Below are positions 26,665-34,582 of a stretch of 64,000 nucleotides of DNA, piece after piece; position 1 is the first letter of the stretch; the number at the start of each line of letters is the position of its first letter. Below the pieces are notes generated by a model. The model saw nothing but the letters and a program-made list of their open reading frames with translations. It was not told where the DNA came from and made no database searches. Origin of the DNA: BQWY01 sp046351095 (GTDB taxonomy: Bacteria; Nitrospirota; Nitrospiria; Nitrospirales; Nitrospiraceae); the NCBI GenBank assembly GCA_046351095.1, contig JAXLZC010000001.1, positions 682,001-746,000 of the forward strand, read 5' to 3'. Position numbers and translations under genes: made by a program.

Positions 26665-28175
26665 CGACGAACCTCACCGCAGACGTTCCGCCCTCGTCGC
26701 GACCGAAACCGACGGTCCATCTGGAAACGTTCGGCTGTCAGATGAACGAGTACGACAGCGAGCTGGTGAAGCGCTTGCTCACGAACGACGGATTCGAATT
26801 TGTGACCGAGCGCGATCGGGCGGACGTTGTGCTGATGAATACCTGCGCGATCCGCGAACATGCACACGAACGGGTCTACGGCCAACTCGACGAACTTCGC
26901 GCGATCAAAAAGCGGCGAGGTCTTGTGGTGGGTGTGCTCGGTTGTATGGCGCAAAACCTCAAGGCGGAGCTGCTGAACGAGGCGCCGATCGTCGACGTGT
27001 TGGCTGGTCCGGACGGCTACCGGCATTTGCCGAGCCTGCTGTCGGCGGCGCTCGAACAAGGCGCAACGCTGCCGCGTGCTCAGGCGCAAGCCGTCGACCT
27101 GTCGGAAGAGGAAACCTACGACGACATCCTGCCGGTTCGCGAGCCGGGCGTAAACGCCTGGATCGCGATCATGCGTGGCTGCGACAACTTCTGCACGTTC
27201 TGCGTCGTCCCTTACACACGCGGACGCGAACGCTCGCGCGACCCCGAGGGAATCATTCGCGAAGCGCGCCTGTTGGCGCAGCAGGGCTACCGCCAGGTGT
27301 CGCTACTTGGGCAAAACGTCAATTCCTACCGGTACGGTGATTGGGACTTTGCGCGGCTGATCCGCGCGGTTGCCGACGTACCGGGTATCGAACGCGTACG
27401 GTTTACGTCGCCGCACCCGAAGGATTTTCCCCCGGCCTTGTTGGACGCGATTGCGACGCACCCGCATATCTGCAAACACATTCACTTGCCGCTGCAGTCC
27501 GGCAACGACGAGGTGCTGGATCGCATGGGCCGAAGTTACACGGCCGCGGAATTCGTCGCATTGGTCGAACGGATTCGCGCGATGCATCCGGACATTGCGC
27601 TTACGACGGACGTGATTTGCGGCTTCCCCGGCGAAACCGATGAGCAGTATCGCGACACGTACCGGTTGATCGAGCGGCTGCGGTTTCATGCCGCATACAT
27701 CTTCAAATATTCGGAGCGGAAAAATACGATCGCCGCGCGCAAATTCCCCGACGATGTGCCCGAGGCGGTCAAGGGCGACCGCGTCGCGCGCCTGGTGGCG
27801 ATGCAGAAGAACATTGCGCTGTCGCTGAACCAGACCAGGATCGGGCAGACCGTTCAGGTTATGGTGGAAGGCGAGAGTAAACGTTCGTCCGAGGACAATC
27901 GGCAATGGATGGGCAAGGCGGACGACAGCCTCACCGTTATTTGGCCTCGGTATGAAGGCGATGGGATTGAGGTCGGCCGTCTGGTCGACATCCGCATCGA
28001 TGCGGCGACCGTCACAAGCCTATTCGGCGTACCGGCTCCATCGACCGGTGCGGAGGTATCTCTCTCGCGCAGTGCTAGGCATGACCACTCAGTCGAATCC
28101 GACGATGTCCTTCCCGTTTCGATGAGCGCGACACCGTCCGGATCGCTCCTGTCGATCCTTCCCGCTCGCCGCTGA
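26661..28175 (+). CDS. miaB: tRNA i6A37 methylthiotransferase MiaB
   Basis: 504 residues; methylthiolates i6A37 to ms2i6A37. The ATG at 26661 overlaps the mtaB TGA by 4 nt; the longer upstream frame is antisense-free but redundant with mtaB. Signatures: 'HLETFGCQMNEYDSE', 'NTCAIREHA', 'LGCMAQNLK' for the auxiliary cluster, 'RGCDNFCTFCVVPYTRGRE' for the SAM cluster, 'LLGQNVNSYR' and 'HLPLQSGNDEVL'. A TRAM domain lies at about 385-450, followed by a ~50-residue Ser/Pro-rich tail not usual in the family. Confidence 0.95.
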   Translation: MTTNLTADVPPSSRPKPTVHLETFGCQMNEYDSELVKRLLTNDGFEFVTERDRADVVLMNTCAIREHAHERVYGQLDELRAIKKRRGLVVGVLGCMAQNLKAELLNEAPIVDVLAGPDGYRHLPSLLSAALEQGATLPRAQAQAVDLSEEETYDDILPVREPGVNAWIAIMRGCDNFCTFCVVPYTRGRERSRDPEGIIREARLLAQQGYRQVSLLGQNVNSYRYGDWDFARLIRAVADVPGIERVRFTSPHPKDFPPALLDAIATHPHICKHIHLPLQSGNDEVLDRMGRSYTAAEFVALVERIRAMHPDIALTTDVICGFPGETDEQYRDTYRLIERLRFHAAYIFKYSERKNTIAARKFPDDVPEAVKGDRVARLVAMQKNIALSLNQTRIGQTVQVMVEGESKRSSEDNRQWMGKADDSLTVIWPRYEGDGIEVGRLVDIRIDAATVTSLFGVPAPSTGAEVSLSRSARHDHSVESDDVLPVSMSATPSGSLLSILPARR

Positions 28176-28562
28176 CAGGGACCTTCCCTACCCAACAATT
28201 CGTACAGAATTTTCCCTCCCCGAACAAAAACGGCCACCCGTTCGTTCCACAGTCGAACAGCCAACTCCCAGGTGACTCCGACGCGCCGTCATCGCAGTCG
28301 TCGGTTAAGGCCCTACAAATGCATCCATGACTGCATCGATTAATGTAGTAATTACATGGTTTTATAATGCATATCTCATGAATATAAAGAGATAAGTCTG
28401 GTGCGCCACTAAGATCAAAATCCCTCCCCAGTTTCCCCTGTCGATAGCCGCTTTCTCGCCTGTTCACCGCGAAACACAGAGGCACATGCCTTGCTTGGTG
28501 AATCTCTGCTGGATTGAGGTTGTCTCTATAGACAGGGGCTGGTTCCCCAGAAAAGACGCACC
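28176..28562. other. Intergenic region with an AT-rich patch
   Basis: No convincing gene. About 80 bases (28320-28400) are strikingly AT-rich against a GC-rich background and contain a perfect TATAAT at 28363-28368, with a weak -35 (TTAATG, 28340-28345) 17 nt upstream. This could drive the small ORF at 28563 or the lipoprotein at 28742. The reverse-strand open frame here has atypical composition and is rejected. Confidence 0.4.
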
Positions 28563-28646
28563 ATGAGCTTCGAAACGATCATCTCCCTTGGGTTGGCAGG
28601 CTGGATGGCTATCGGTTTTGTGATGATGGGCCTCGGTATCTGGTAG
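28563..28646 (+). CDS. Possible 27-residue single-helix membrane peptide
   Basis: An ORF too short for routine calling: starts MSFETIISLGLAGW, continues MAIGFVMMGLGIW, and is almost entirely one hydrophobic helix with Gly spacing. Its composition is that of a real small membrane subunit or regulator. Against it: no strong ribosome binding site. A small auxiliary subunit of a membrane complex is one possibility; no family can be named. Confidence 0.35.
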   Translation: MSFETIISLGLAGWMAIGFVMMGLGIW

Positions 28647-28741
28647 TCCACGTCGACCCCGCCCCGGCGCCTCGCCAGGGTCCCCGCTCGATAACAGACT
28701 CCGTCCACCGACCGTGTTCGTTGAGCCGAGCTATAACGACG

Positions 28742-29386
28742 ATGTTCAACGACCGGATTGTCCGCACGTTCATTCACCAACACCTCACGGTTCTGCTGCT
28801 GCTCTCGGCAGCCGGCTGCGCCACCGCGGCAATCGATCCCGCACAGCACACGAGCGCCCTGCCTGCTGACCATTCGGCACAGACACTTCAGACATCGGTT
28901 GAGTCGACGGACGCCCAACGTCCAGAGGCCAATGGTGAGGCTACCTCGTCCGACGCACCGGCACATAGCCTCCTTGGAACATTGACCGATCCGTCGACCG
29001 AACAGTCAACCGAGTCGTTCTCGCCGGCAAAAACACCGGCGGTGTTGACGCCACAAAAGCCGGCTCCGCTCCCGCTCTCGAACCATTCATCCGGGAAACC
29101 GTCTTCGAGCGGTGGCGCGCAGCACGCATCGACTTCGTCCGCCGGGAGTCGCCCCGCCGCGCATCCTCCGCAGGCGTCTCCCGCTGCATCAAAACACAAC
29201 CAGAGCAAAGCGGAGCAGCCCAAACGCAGTACGAGGCCGTCAAAATCCTTCGCTCACAACACAGCAGCTCCAGCCGCCACCAGCGCAAAAACTTCTGGCA
29301 CTGCCCGGCAAGAGCACCAATCGCTCCTTGAGATGCTGCGCAAATCACAGTCCGCCGCTCCCACTCCGGGCGCCGACATCCACTGA
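28742..29386 (+). CDS. Low-complexity Ser/Pro/Ala-rich lipoprotein
   Basis: 214 residues. The ATG at 28742 gives a basic n-region (MFNDRIVRTFIHQH), a hydrophobic core (LTVLLLLSAAGC) and a lipobox Cys near residue 26; the TTG at 28721 is less likely. The mature region is disordered, rich in Ser, Ala, Pro and Thr, and turns basic near the C-terminus ('KAEQPKRSTRPSK'). No globular domain is recognised. Possibly a cell-envelope spacer or glycan-binding protein. Confidence 0.65.
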   Translation: MFNDRIVRTFIHQHLTVLLLLSAAGCATAAIDPAQHTSALPADHSAQTLQTSVESTDAQRPEANGEATSSDAPAHSLLGTLTDPSTEQSTESFSPAKTPAVLTPQKPAPLPLSNHSSGKPSSSGGAQHASTSSAGSRPAAHPPQASPAASKHNQSKAEQPKRSTRPSKSFAHNTAAPAATSAKTSGTARQEHQSLLEMLRKSQSAAPTPGADIH

Positions 29387-29474
29387 TCGTTCGATTTCCG
29401 TCTACAACGCGAAACTCGGCAGGGCCATGCGAGTCATGGAACCCGATTACCTAAGGGTTTTCAGGCGAGGGCGA

Positions 29475-30179
29475 CTACGGGCAGTCGATGGTTTCGTGGT
29501 GGAGGAGCACGACTTCACGCGAGAGCGGATTGCGGTACACCATGCGGCAGTAACAGGCGTAGGTCACGTAGGTATCGTGCAGGCAGTATTCGGCGATCGC
29601 CTGCCCCTCGCCACGCTCCCACATGGGCAACACTTGGCTGCCGCTGCCCGACTTGGTTTCGACGCCGAGCGCACGCGCCAACGTGTCGAGCTTCACCCAG
29701 CCGCGGTTGTCCCAATTGCTCCAGACCGCCATGGTGTCGTAGACAGGCTCTGTGCGGAAACGCGCGAGGTTGATGTCGAACGGCGGTTTCACCTGATGGA
29801 TGATCGAGCGTTTTTTGATGAACGGCAGGTCGAAGCCCAGGCCGTTATGCGTGATCCACAGACTCGGTCGTTCCTTCGCCATTCGCTGCCAAAATTTCTG
29901 TAACAGATCCTTTTCGTTTGCACCGTACCAGGAGATGGCGCCGCGCGGCTCGAGATCGTCGCCCAACAACAGGACGCCGATACAGACGATACGCGAAAAC
30001 GTCGCGTCGAACGCCGACTTGGCATACTGATCGTCCTGCGCCTGCCTGGCGCGGTCGTCGTCCGCTTGCGCGAATAAATCTTCGGCCGGCTCCTGCTGCG
30101 TCAGGAGCGTCACGCCCGCGAGCGTCGCCCAGTCCTGGCGCGGGACCGGAATCGTTTCGATATCCAGAACGACTTTCAT
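29475..30179 (-). CDS. Predicted 3'-5' exonuclease, PolB-like DEDD type
   Basis: 234 residues. DEDD motifs: 'VLDIETIP' (Asp5, Glu7), 'ITHNGLGFDLPF' (Asp near 125), and 'AEYCLHDTYVTYACY' with the last Asp near 207. 'KLDTLARALGV' is typical of the PF10108-like PolB exonuclease group. Predicted to degrade single-stranded DNA or RNA from the 3' end. Its ATG overlaps the stop of the Nudix gene (ATGA), placing it third in the mutY operon and arguing for a repair role. Confidence 0.85.
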   Translation of the reverse strand: MKVVLDIETIPVPRQDWATLAGVTLLTQQEPAEDLFAQADDDRARQAQDDQYAKSAFDATFSRIVCIGVLLLGDDLEPRGAISWYGANEKDLLQKFWQRMAKERPSLWITHNGLGFDLPFIKKRSIIHQVKPPFDINLARFRTEPVYDTMAVWSNWDNRGWVKLDTLARALGVETKSGSGSQVLPMWERGEGQAIAEYCLHDTYVTYACYCRMVYRNPLSREVVLLHHETIDCP

Positions 30180-30610
30180 CGTGTCTTGCCTTCGTCTTGC
30201 TGCAGCCGCGCGATCACCGGCCGGTCGGCCGGCGGAAATTCATACTCGGAAAACTCGAATGCCGTCACCCAGCGGATGTCGCTACCCGGCATAGCGCGCG
30301 GCGTCCCTTTTACCAGGCGGCATCGAAAAAAATTAAGCTCAACCGTTTTCTCCAGGTACGTATGGCACACCGTCATCAACAGCGACGGCTCGGAGACGGT
30401 CACGGACAACTCCTCGCGAAGTTCGCGGAGCAAGCAGGCTTCCAGCGTTTCGCCCGGTTCGCACTTTCCCCCAGGGAACTCCCACAAACCGGCAAGGTGC
30501 CCACCCGGCGGCCGTTTTGAAATCAAATAACGCCCGCGCTCGACGATGATTCCTGCAGCCACACGAATCACTGCCGGCGACGACGCAGATGCCGCGGCAG
30601 GCGAGGTCAT
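30176..30610 (-). CDS. MutT-like Nudix hydrolase
   Basis: 144 residues from MTSPAAASASS; the ATG at 30610 overlaps the mutY stop (ATGA), which decides it over a longer upstream frame. The Nudix box reads GGKCEPGETLEACLLRELRE then EL, matching GX5EX7REUXEEXGU except Leu for Gly near the end. 'RPPGGHLAGLWEFPGG' is typical of 8-oxo-dGTP diphosphatases (MutT). Predicted to clean the nucleotide pool of oxidised dGTP, complementary to the adenine glycosylase encoded directly upstream. Confidence 0.9.
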   Translation of the reverse strand: MTSPAAASASSPAVIRVAAGIIVERGRYLISKRPPGGHLAGLWEFPGGKCEPGETLEACLLRELREELSVTVSEPSLLMTVCHTYLEKTVELNFFRCRLVKGTPRAMPGSDIRWVTAFEFSEYEFPPADRPVIARLQQDEGKTR

Positions 30611-31434
30611 CGCCCACGGCCATTCGACGCCGTCGCCTTCGGCTCGACGGAGGCATCGGTCGGCGTGCGGCGCGCTAGGGCACGCGCGTCGAAGGGATAG
30701 GTCTTGCAAAACGCCTTCATCGGACAGAGCAGGCAGTAGGGATTGCGCGCCGTGCAGACCGTCGCGCCGAAATCCATGATGGCTTGGTTAAAGTCGTACC
30801 CCTTGCCCTTCGGGATCAACGCTTCGGACAGTTCCCACAAACGCGCCTTCTGCGTTTTCGGATCGCCTTCGCCGATGAACACACGATGCAGCACGCGAAT
30901 GACGTTGGTGTCGAGAATCGGCGCATCTTCGTTGAAGGCGAATGACCGGATCGCGCCGACCGTGTAGCGCCCAAGCCCTTTGAACGACAACAGTTCCGTT
31001 TCGTCCTTCGGCAATTGCCCTTGGTACCGCTCGATCGTTTCACACGCAATACTATGCAGCCGATTCGGGCGGATGTTGTACCCGAGCGGCCGCCAGGTCT
31101 CTCGCACCTCCTCCACCGGCGCCTGCGCCAAGGCGGAGAAGTCTGGGTACCGTTCCAAAAACTCATGGTACTTGGGAATGACGCGATCGACCTGCGTCTG
31201 CTGCAGCATGACCTCGGAGACGAGAATGCGATAGGGATCGGAGGTCTTTCGCCAGGGAAGATCGCGCCCGTTCTCGCCGTACCATTTCAAAAGCCGCGCA
31301 CCGAAGCGGCGTTTTTCGCCGGGCGCGAGCTTCGACGAAGCAGCTGTCTCAGCCGTCTTTCGTGCACGTGCAGCAGGCTTGCGGGCAGGCGCAGCGGACT
31401 TCGAACGTTTGGCTGTGGTACGTGGGCGTGGCAT
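30607..31434 (-). CDS. mutY: A/G-specific adenine glycosylase MutY (short form)
   Basis: 275 residues; removes adenine mispaired with 8-oxoguanine. The ~35-residue N-terminal extension is Lys/Ala/Arg-rich. The HhH-GPD core has the catalytic Glu in 'VSEVMLQQTQVDRVIPKY', HhH with 'LSFKGLGRYTVGAI', and the Asp in 'PILDTNVIRVLHR'. The [4Fe-4S] loop is CX6CX2CX5C in 'CTARNPYCLLCPMKAFC'. It ends soon after, without the Nudix-like C-terminal domain that E. coli MutY uses to recognise 8-oxoG. It is followed with ATGA overlap by a separate Nudix gene. Confidence 0.9.
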   Translation of the reverse strand: MPRPRTTAKRSKSAAPARKPAARARKTAETAASSKLAPGEKRRFGARLLKWYGENGRDLPWRKTSDPYRILVSEVMLQQTQVDRVIPKYHEFLERYPDFSALAQAPVEEVRETWRPLGYNIRPNRLHSIACETIERYQGQLPKDETELLSFKGLGRYTVGAIRSFAFNEDAPILDTNVIRVLHRVFIGEGDPKTQKARLWELSEALIPKGKGYDFNQAIMDFGATVCTARNPYCLLCPMKAFCKTYPFDARALARRTPTDASVEPKATASNGRGR

Positions 31435-31632
31435 AGGAGCGAAGGCGCATTCTAGAAACGCCAGGAGGCAAAATCAAACCGACGCGGAGCCGGATTCGGC
31501 GCGTGGCGCCCCATGCTCGCCGAGTCACGACCGATTCGATTACGACGTTCAGGATTCGTTCGTGAATTCAGGATACCGAGAGGACAGTTTGCGGTAGAAT
31601 ATTTCACCGATTCCGAACGGCGGGAGGTCGAC

Positions 31633-32157
31633 CTACACGTCGTCGACGTACAGTGGGAATCGGCCGTCCGGCGCATCGCGATCGTAGCGACGTAAGATGG
31701 CCGCAATCACGGTGAATGCCAGGTCGTTCCAGGGGATGTCGGCACGGTCGAACAGCGCGACCTCCGTACTTTCCGAACCGGGGCCGAAGTCCGGCGAGAC
31801 CAGATTGGCCCGAAACACCACGTAGACTTGGCCGATCCGCGGCATGCTGATCACGGAGTAGAGGCGGCACTCCGTCACACGGGCCAGGGCTTCTTCGTAG
31901 GTTTCCCGGCAAGCCGCCTGTTCCGTCGACTCGCCGAGCTCCATGAAACCGGCGGGAAACGTCCAGTAGCCGGAGCGCGGCTCGATGGCGCGGCGACAGA
32001 GCAACAGCTTGCCGTTCCATTCGGGAATGCAGCCTGCGACGATTTTGGGGTTATCGTAGTGAATCGCGGGACAGGCGTCGCAGACGAAACGAGGCAGGTT
32101 ATCCCCTACGGGAATTTTCTTTTCGACCGGCGTAGCGCAGTTCGGGCAGAATCGCAT
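31633..32157 (-). CDS. Nudix hydrolase with N-terminal zinc ribbon
   Basis: 174 residues from MRFCPNCATPVEKKIP. The ATG at 32157 starts the zinc ribbon (CPNC ... CDAC); the longer frame adds antisense sequence. The Nudix box 'GFMELGESTEQAACRETYEE' is complete. Zinc-ribbon Nudix proteins of this type hydrolyse ADP-ribose, NADH or related nucleotides; which one cannot be read from the sequence. It is divergent from the repeat lipoprotein with only 20 nt between the starts. Confidence 0.9.
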   Translation of the reverse strand: MRFCPNCATPVEKKIPVGDNLPRFVCDACPAIHYDNPKIVAGCIPEWNGKLLLCRRAIEPRSGYWTFPAGFMELGESTEQAACRETYEEALARVTECRLYSVISMPRIGQVYVVFRANLVSPDFGPGSESTEVALFDRADIPWNDLAFTVIAAILRRYDRDAPDGRFPLYVDDV

Positions 32158-32177
32158 GGTGGCGGAAAGTCGACGAC

Positions 32178-34340
32178 GTGAAGCGCTCCCTGCATAACAT
32201 ACTTTCTCGGCCCAATGCATCCGCCGCTGCGATCCTACGCGCCTGCGTACTCGCAATGCTGTGCATCGTCGCTGTCGGCTCGACGTCCTGCCGTTCGAGC
32301 GCCCCGTCCATTCCGCTGGCCCCGCTCGAACCGGTCTTGCCGCCTGGGTTAAGCGTCGAGCCGGTGGTCAATCGCCTGTCGCGCCAAGTTATTCCCCTAC
32401 TAGAAACAAATGTTGGTGCGCAGCAAAAGACCACGCAGGTCGCCCTCTCCGGCGCACGGACGTTTCCCGCCGTCGGCAAACGCCCGGATGTCGTCGATGC
32501 GCTCCTCGACCCCTGGGACGGGCTCAATCACCTCGAAGCATTTGGGTTGCTGATTGCCGCCCTGTCGAAACACGGCACGGAAGGTCTCGACGACCTCCTG
32601 CTGACGATGGAACGGTATCGGGTCAAATCCGGACATAGCGCCACGAGCCTGCCCCCCTGGCGCGATGCCGACGAAGCGACAAACGACACAAAACCGTCGA
32701 AGCCAAAAGAGGCAGCGGGAAAAGATGTCGCGAAGTCGACCAACGGCAAAGAAGCCGTCGAAAAAGACTCGCGCGCGGTGGAGACCCTGACGATCGTGAT
32801 GGAGGAGATCGCGAAGCTCTGCGCAAAAAGCGTCGCGAAATTATCCACCGAAGATCGCCAATTCCTCTTCGAACATCCGCTCAAACTGATCGACGACTAT
32901 CGGCCGCAGACGACCGACCCGCACAGCCAAACAAAGTTTTTGCTCTACAGCAATCGGCGTTACGTTCAGCTCATCGAGGAGTTCGTGCAATACGACGCGC
33001 TGCTGCGCGCTGCGCAGTTGGCGACGAAACTCGCCGACCTCGATTTCCTGCGCGCGGTGACGAACAGCTTGCGCGACACGCCGCGCCCGAAAAAGCCGAT
33101 CGATGGGATCAAAGGCGACCTACTGTACGCAAAAGAAACGTCGGCCGGGTGGATCGTCATCGGCGGCGCGGGCAGCAACACCTATCAACTCGACGGACGC
33201 ATCGCGCTCCTGATCGACGTCGGCGGCGACGACACCTATCGCGGCGCCATCGCGGCGACGACGCTCCCCGAAAAACGCGCGCAGATCGTCATCGACCTTG
33301 CCGGAAACGATACGTACCAGGCCACGGAATCGTTCGGGCTGGCGACCGGTCGCCTCGGCATCGGCGTCTTGATCGACAAACGCGGCAACGACAACTACGA
33401 CCTGTCCGACGGATCGGGCGGAACCGGCTTTGCGGGCATCGGCCTGCTCTACGACGAAGGCGGCAACGACCTCTACAACGGCGCGCGCTTCACACAAGGC
33501 GCGGCGATCGGCGGACTGGGCCTGTTGCTCGACGCAGACGGGAACGACCAATATCACAGCAGCGCCTACGCGATCGGTTTCGGCGGACCGGCAGGTATCG
33601 GCGCGGTCGTGGATCTTGTCGGCGGCGACACCTATCAATGCGGCGGCAAACTGCCGAGCCTCTACAACGACATCGACGCGCCGGACAACGACCCCAACAA
33701 TCCCCTCTATCAATACGATTGTTTCGGCCTCGGCGTCGGCGCGGGCGCGCGCGTCGTCTCGAAAAATCAGGACGACCTCGGCTATGCGTTGGCAGGCGGC
33801 ATGGGCATGCTGCTCGATCTGCAGGGCAACGACCACTACCAGTCGGGAAACTTTTCGCAAGGCACCGGTTATTTCTTCGGCGCGGGCCTGAAGCTCGATT
33901 TACACGGGAACGACGACCACCTCGGCGCGCGCAACGGCATCGCGTCGGCGGCGCACTACGGTGTGGGACTGTTTCTCGACTACCACGGCGCGGACTATTA
34001 CGACTCGACCGGCCCGCATTCCAACGGCGCGTCCGGATGGGACGCGAGCGTCATGTTGGGCGTCGACGCGGATCAGGCCGACGATACCTACGGATTCGAA
34101 CGCTCCGACGGACTCGGGATCGCGGACGATCAAGCTTGGGCGGTCTTCATCGACGAAGGCGGCCGCGATCGGTATCAAATTCCAAAAGGCCTCGCAGTGG
34201 CGGAGAACGGAAGCATCGGCGCCTTCTTCGATCTCTCAGGACAGGATTTCTACGGCCGCACCTACCCCAACGGCAGCGGTCGCCGCGCCGACGGCCAAAC
34301 CATCGTCGACTCGCCGGGCGCGCTCTTCGTCGACAAGTAG
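32178..34340 (+). CDS. Large lipoprotein with about 12 'GNDxY' repeats
   Basis: 720 residues from a GTG. A signal peptide ends in 'VGSTSC', giving a lipid anchor. Residues 40-335 are helical, with a charged Lys/Glu stretch near 165-195. From about 335 to the end there are about 12 units built on 'L(I/L)D..GNDxY', spaced 25-55 residues, with 'GIGVLIDKRGNDNY' and 'GLGLLLDADGNDQY' as clear examples. The Gly/Asp pattern suggests a repeat solenoid, perhaps metal-binding, distinct from the nonapeptide RTX repeats at 57616. No catalytic motif is found. Probably a cell-surface or periplasmic structural protein; family not recognised. Confidence 0.8.
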   Translation: MKRSLHNILSRPNASAAAILRACVLAMLCIVAVGSTSCRSSAPSIPLAPLEPVLPPGLSVEPVVNRLSRQVIPLLETNVGAQQKTTQVALSGARTFPAVGKRPDVVDALLDPWDGLNHLEAFGLLIAALSKHGTEGLDDLLLTMERYRVKSGHSATSLPPWRDADEATNDTKPSKPKEAAGKDVAKSTNGKEAVEKDSRAVETLTIVMEEIAKLCAKSVAKLSTEDRQFLFEHPLKLIDDYRPQTTDPHSQTKFLLYSNRRYVQLIEEFVQYDALLRAAQLATKLADLDFLRAVTNSLRDTPRPKKPIDGIKGDLLYAKETSAGWIVIGGAGSNTYQLDGRIALLIDVGGDDTYRGAIAATTLPEKRAQIVIDLAGNDTYQATESFGLATGRLGIGVLIDKRGNDNYDLSDGSGGTGFAGIGLLYDEGGNDLYNGARFTQGAAIGGLGLLLDADGNDQYHSSAYAIGFGGPAGIGAVVDLVGGDTYQCGGKLPSLYNDIDAPDNDPNNPLYQYDCFGLGVGAGARVVSKNQDDLGYALAGGMGMLLDLQGNDHYQSGNFSQGTGYFFGAGLKLDLHGNDDHLGARNGIASAAHYGVGLFLDYHGADYYDSTGPHSNGASGWDASVMLGVDADQADDTYGFERSDGLGIADDQAWAVFIDEGGRDRYQIPKGLAVAENGSIGAFFDLSGQDFYGRTYPNGSGRRADGQTIVDSPGALFVDK

Positions 34341-34397
34341 CAACTGCCTTCCTCCTCGCATTTGTTTTTCTTTTTTCATTCCGCATTAAAAATTTAT

Positions 34398-34482
34398 CAT
34401 TCAACATTCATCATTCTTCTCTCCGTTCTCCGCGTGTTCTCTCCTCACTAACAATTCACCATTCAACATTCACCATTCTTCT
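34398..34482. repeat. AT-rich 23-bp direct repeat upstream of lon
   Basis: Two 23-bp copies (34398-34420 and 34460-34482) differ at one base and sit 62 bp apart. Both contain 'cattcaacattca' followed by 'cattcttct'. The surrounding 34341-34500 region is pyrimidine-rich and AT-rich compared with the genome around it. No gene is seen. Confidence 0.75.
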
Positions 34483-34541
34483 CCGCATTCTGCCGCTGGT
34501 TGACTTCCTCGCAGGTGGGATTACCTCTCTCTTGGACCTAC

Positions 34542-34561
34542 CGCTCCATGGACGTGGAGCG
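34542..34561 (+). promoter_or_regulatory. Perfect inverted repeat in the lon leader
   Basis: CGCTCCA-tggacg-TGGAGCG: 7-bp arms, 6-nt loop, ending 10 nt before the lon ribosome binding site (GGGAGGG, 34573-34579). It could be an operator or an RNA hairpin that tunes translation. It is not a CIRCE element. Confidence 0.5.
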
Positions 34562-34582
34562 CGCCTATACAAGGGAGGGTAC

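Noticed and set aside
28075..28485. Minus-strand ORF over the AT-rich patch after miaB
   Set aside because: Atypical composition, no ribosome binding site, no recognisable motif; half of it lies antisense to miaB.
33149..34582. Long plus-strand extension in front of lon
   Set aside because: Arg-rich out-of-frame reading of the repeat lipoprotein; lon has a clear ribosome binding site and family start at 34583.
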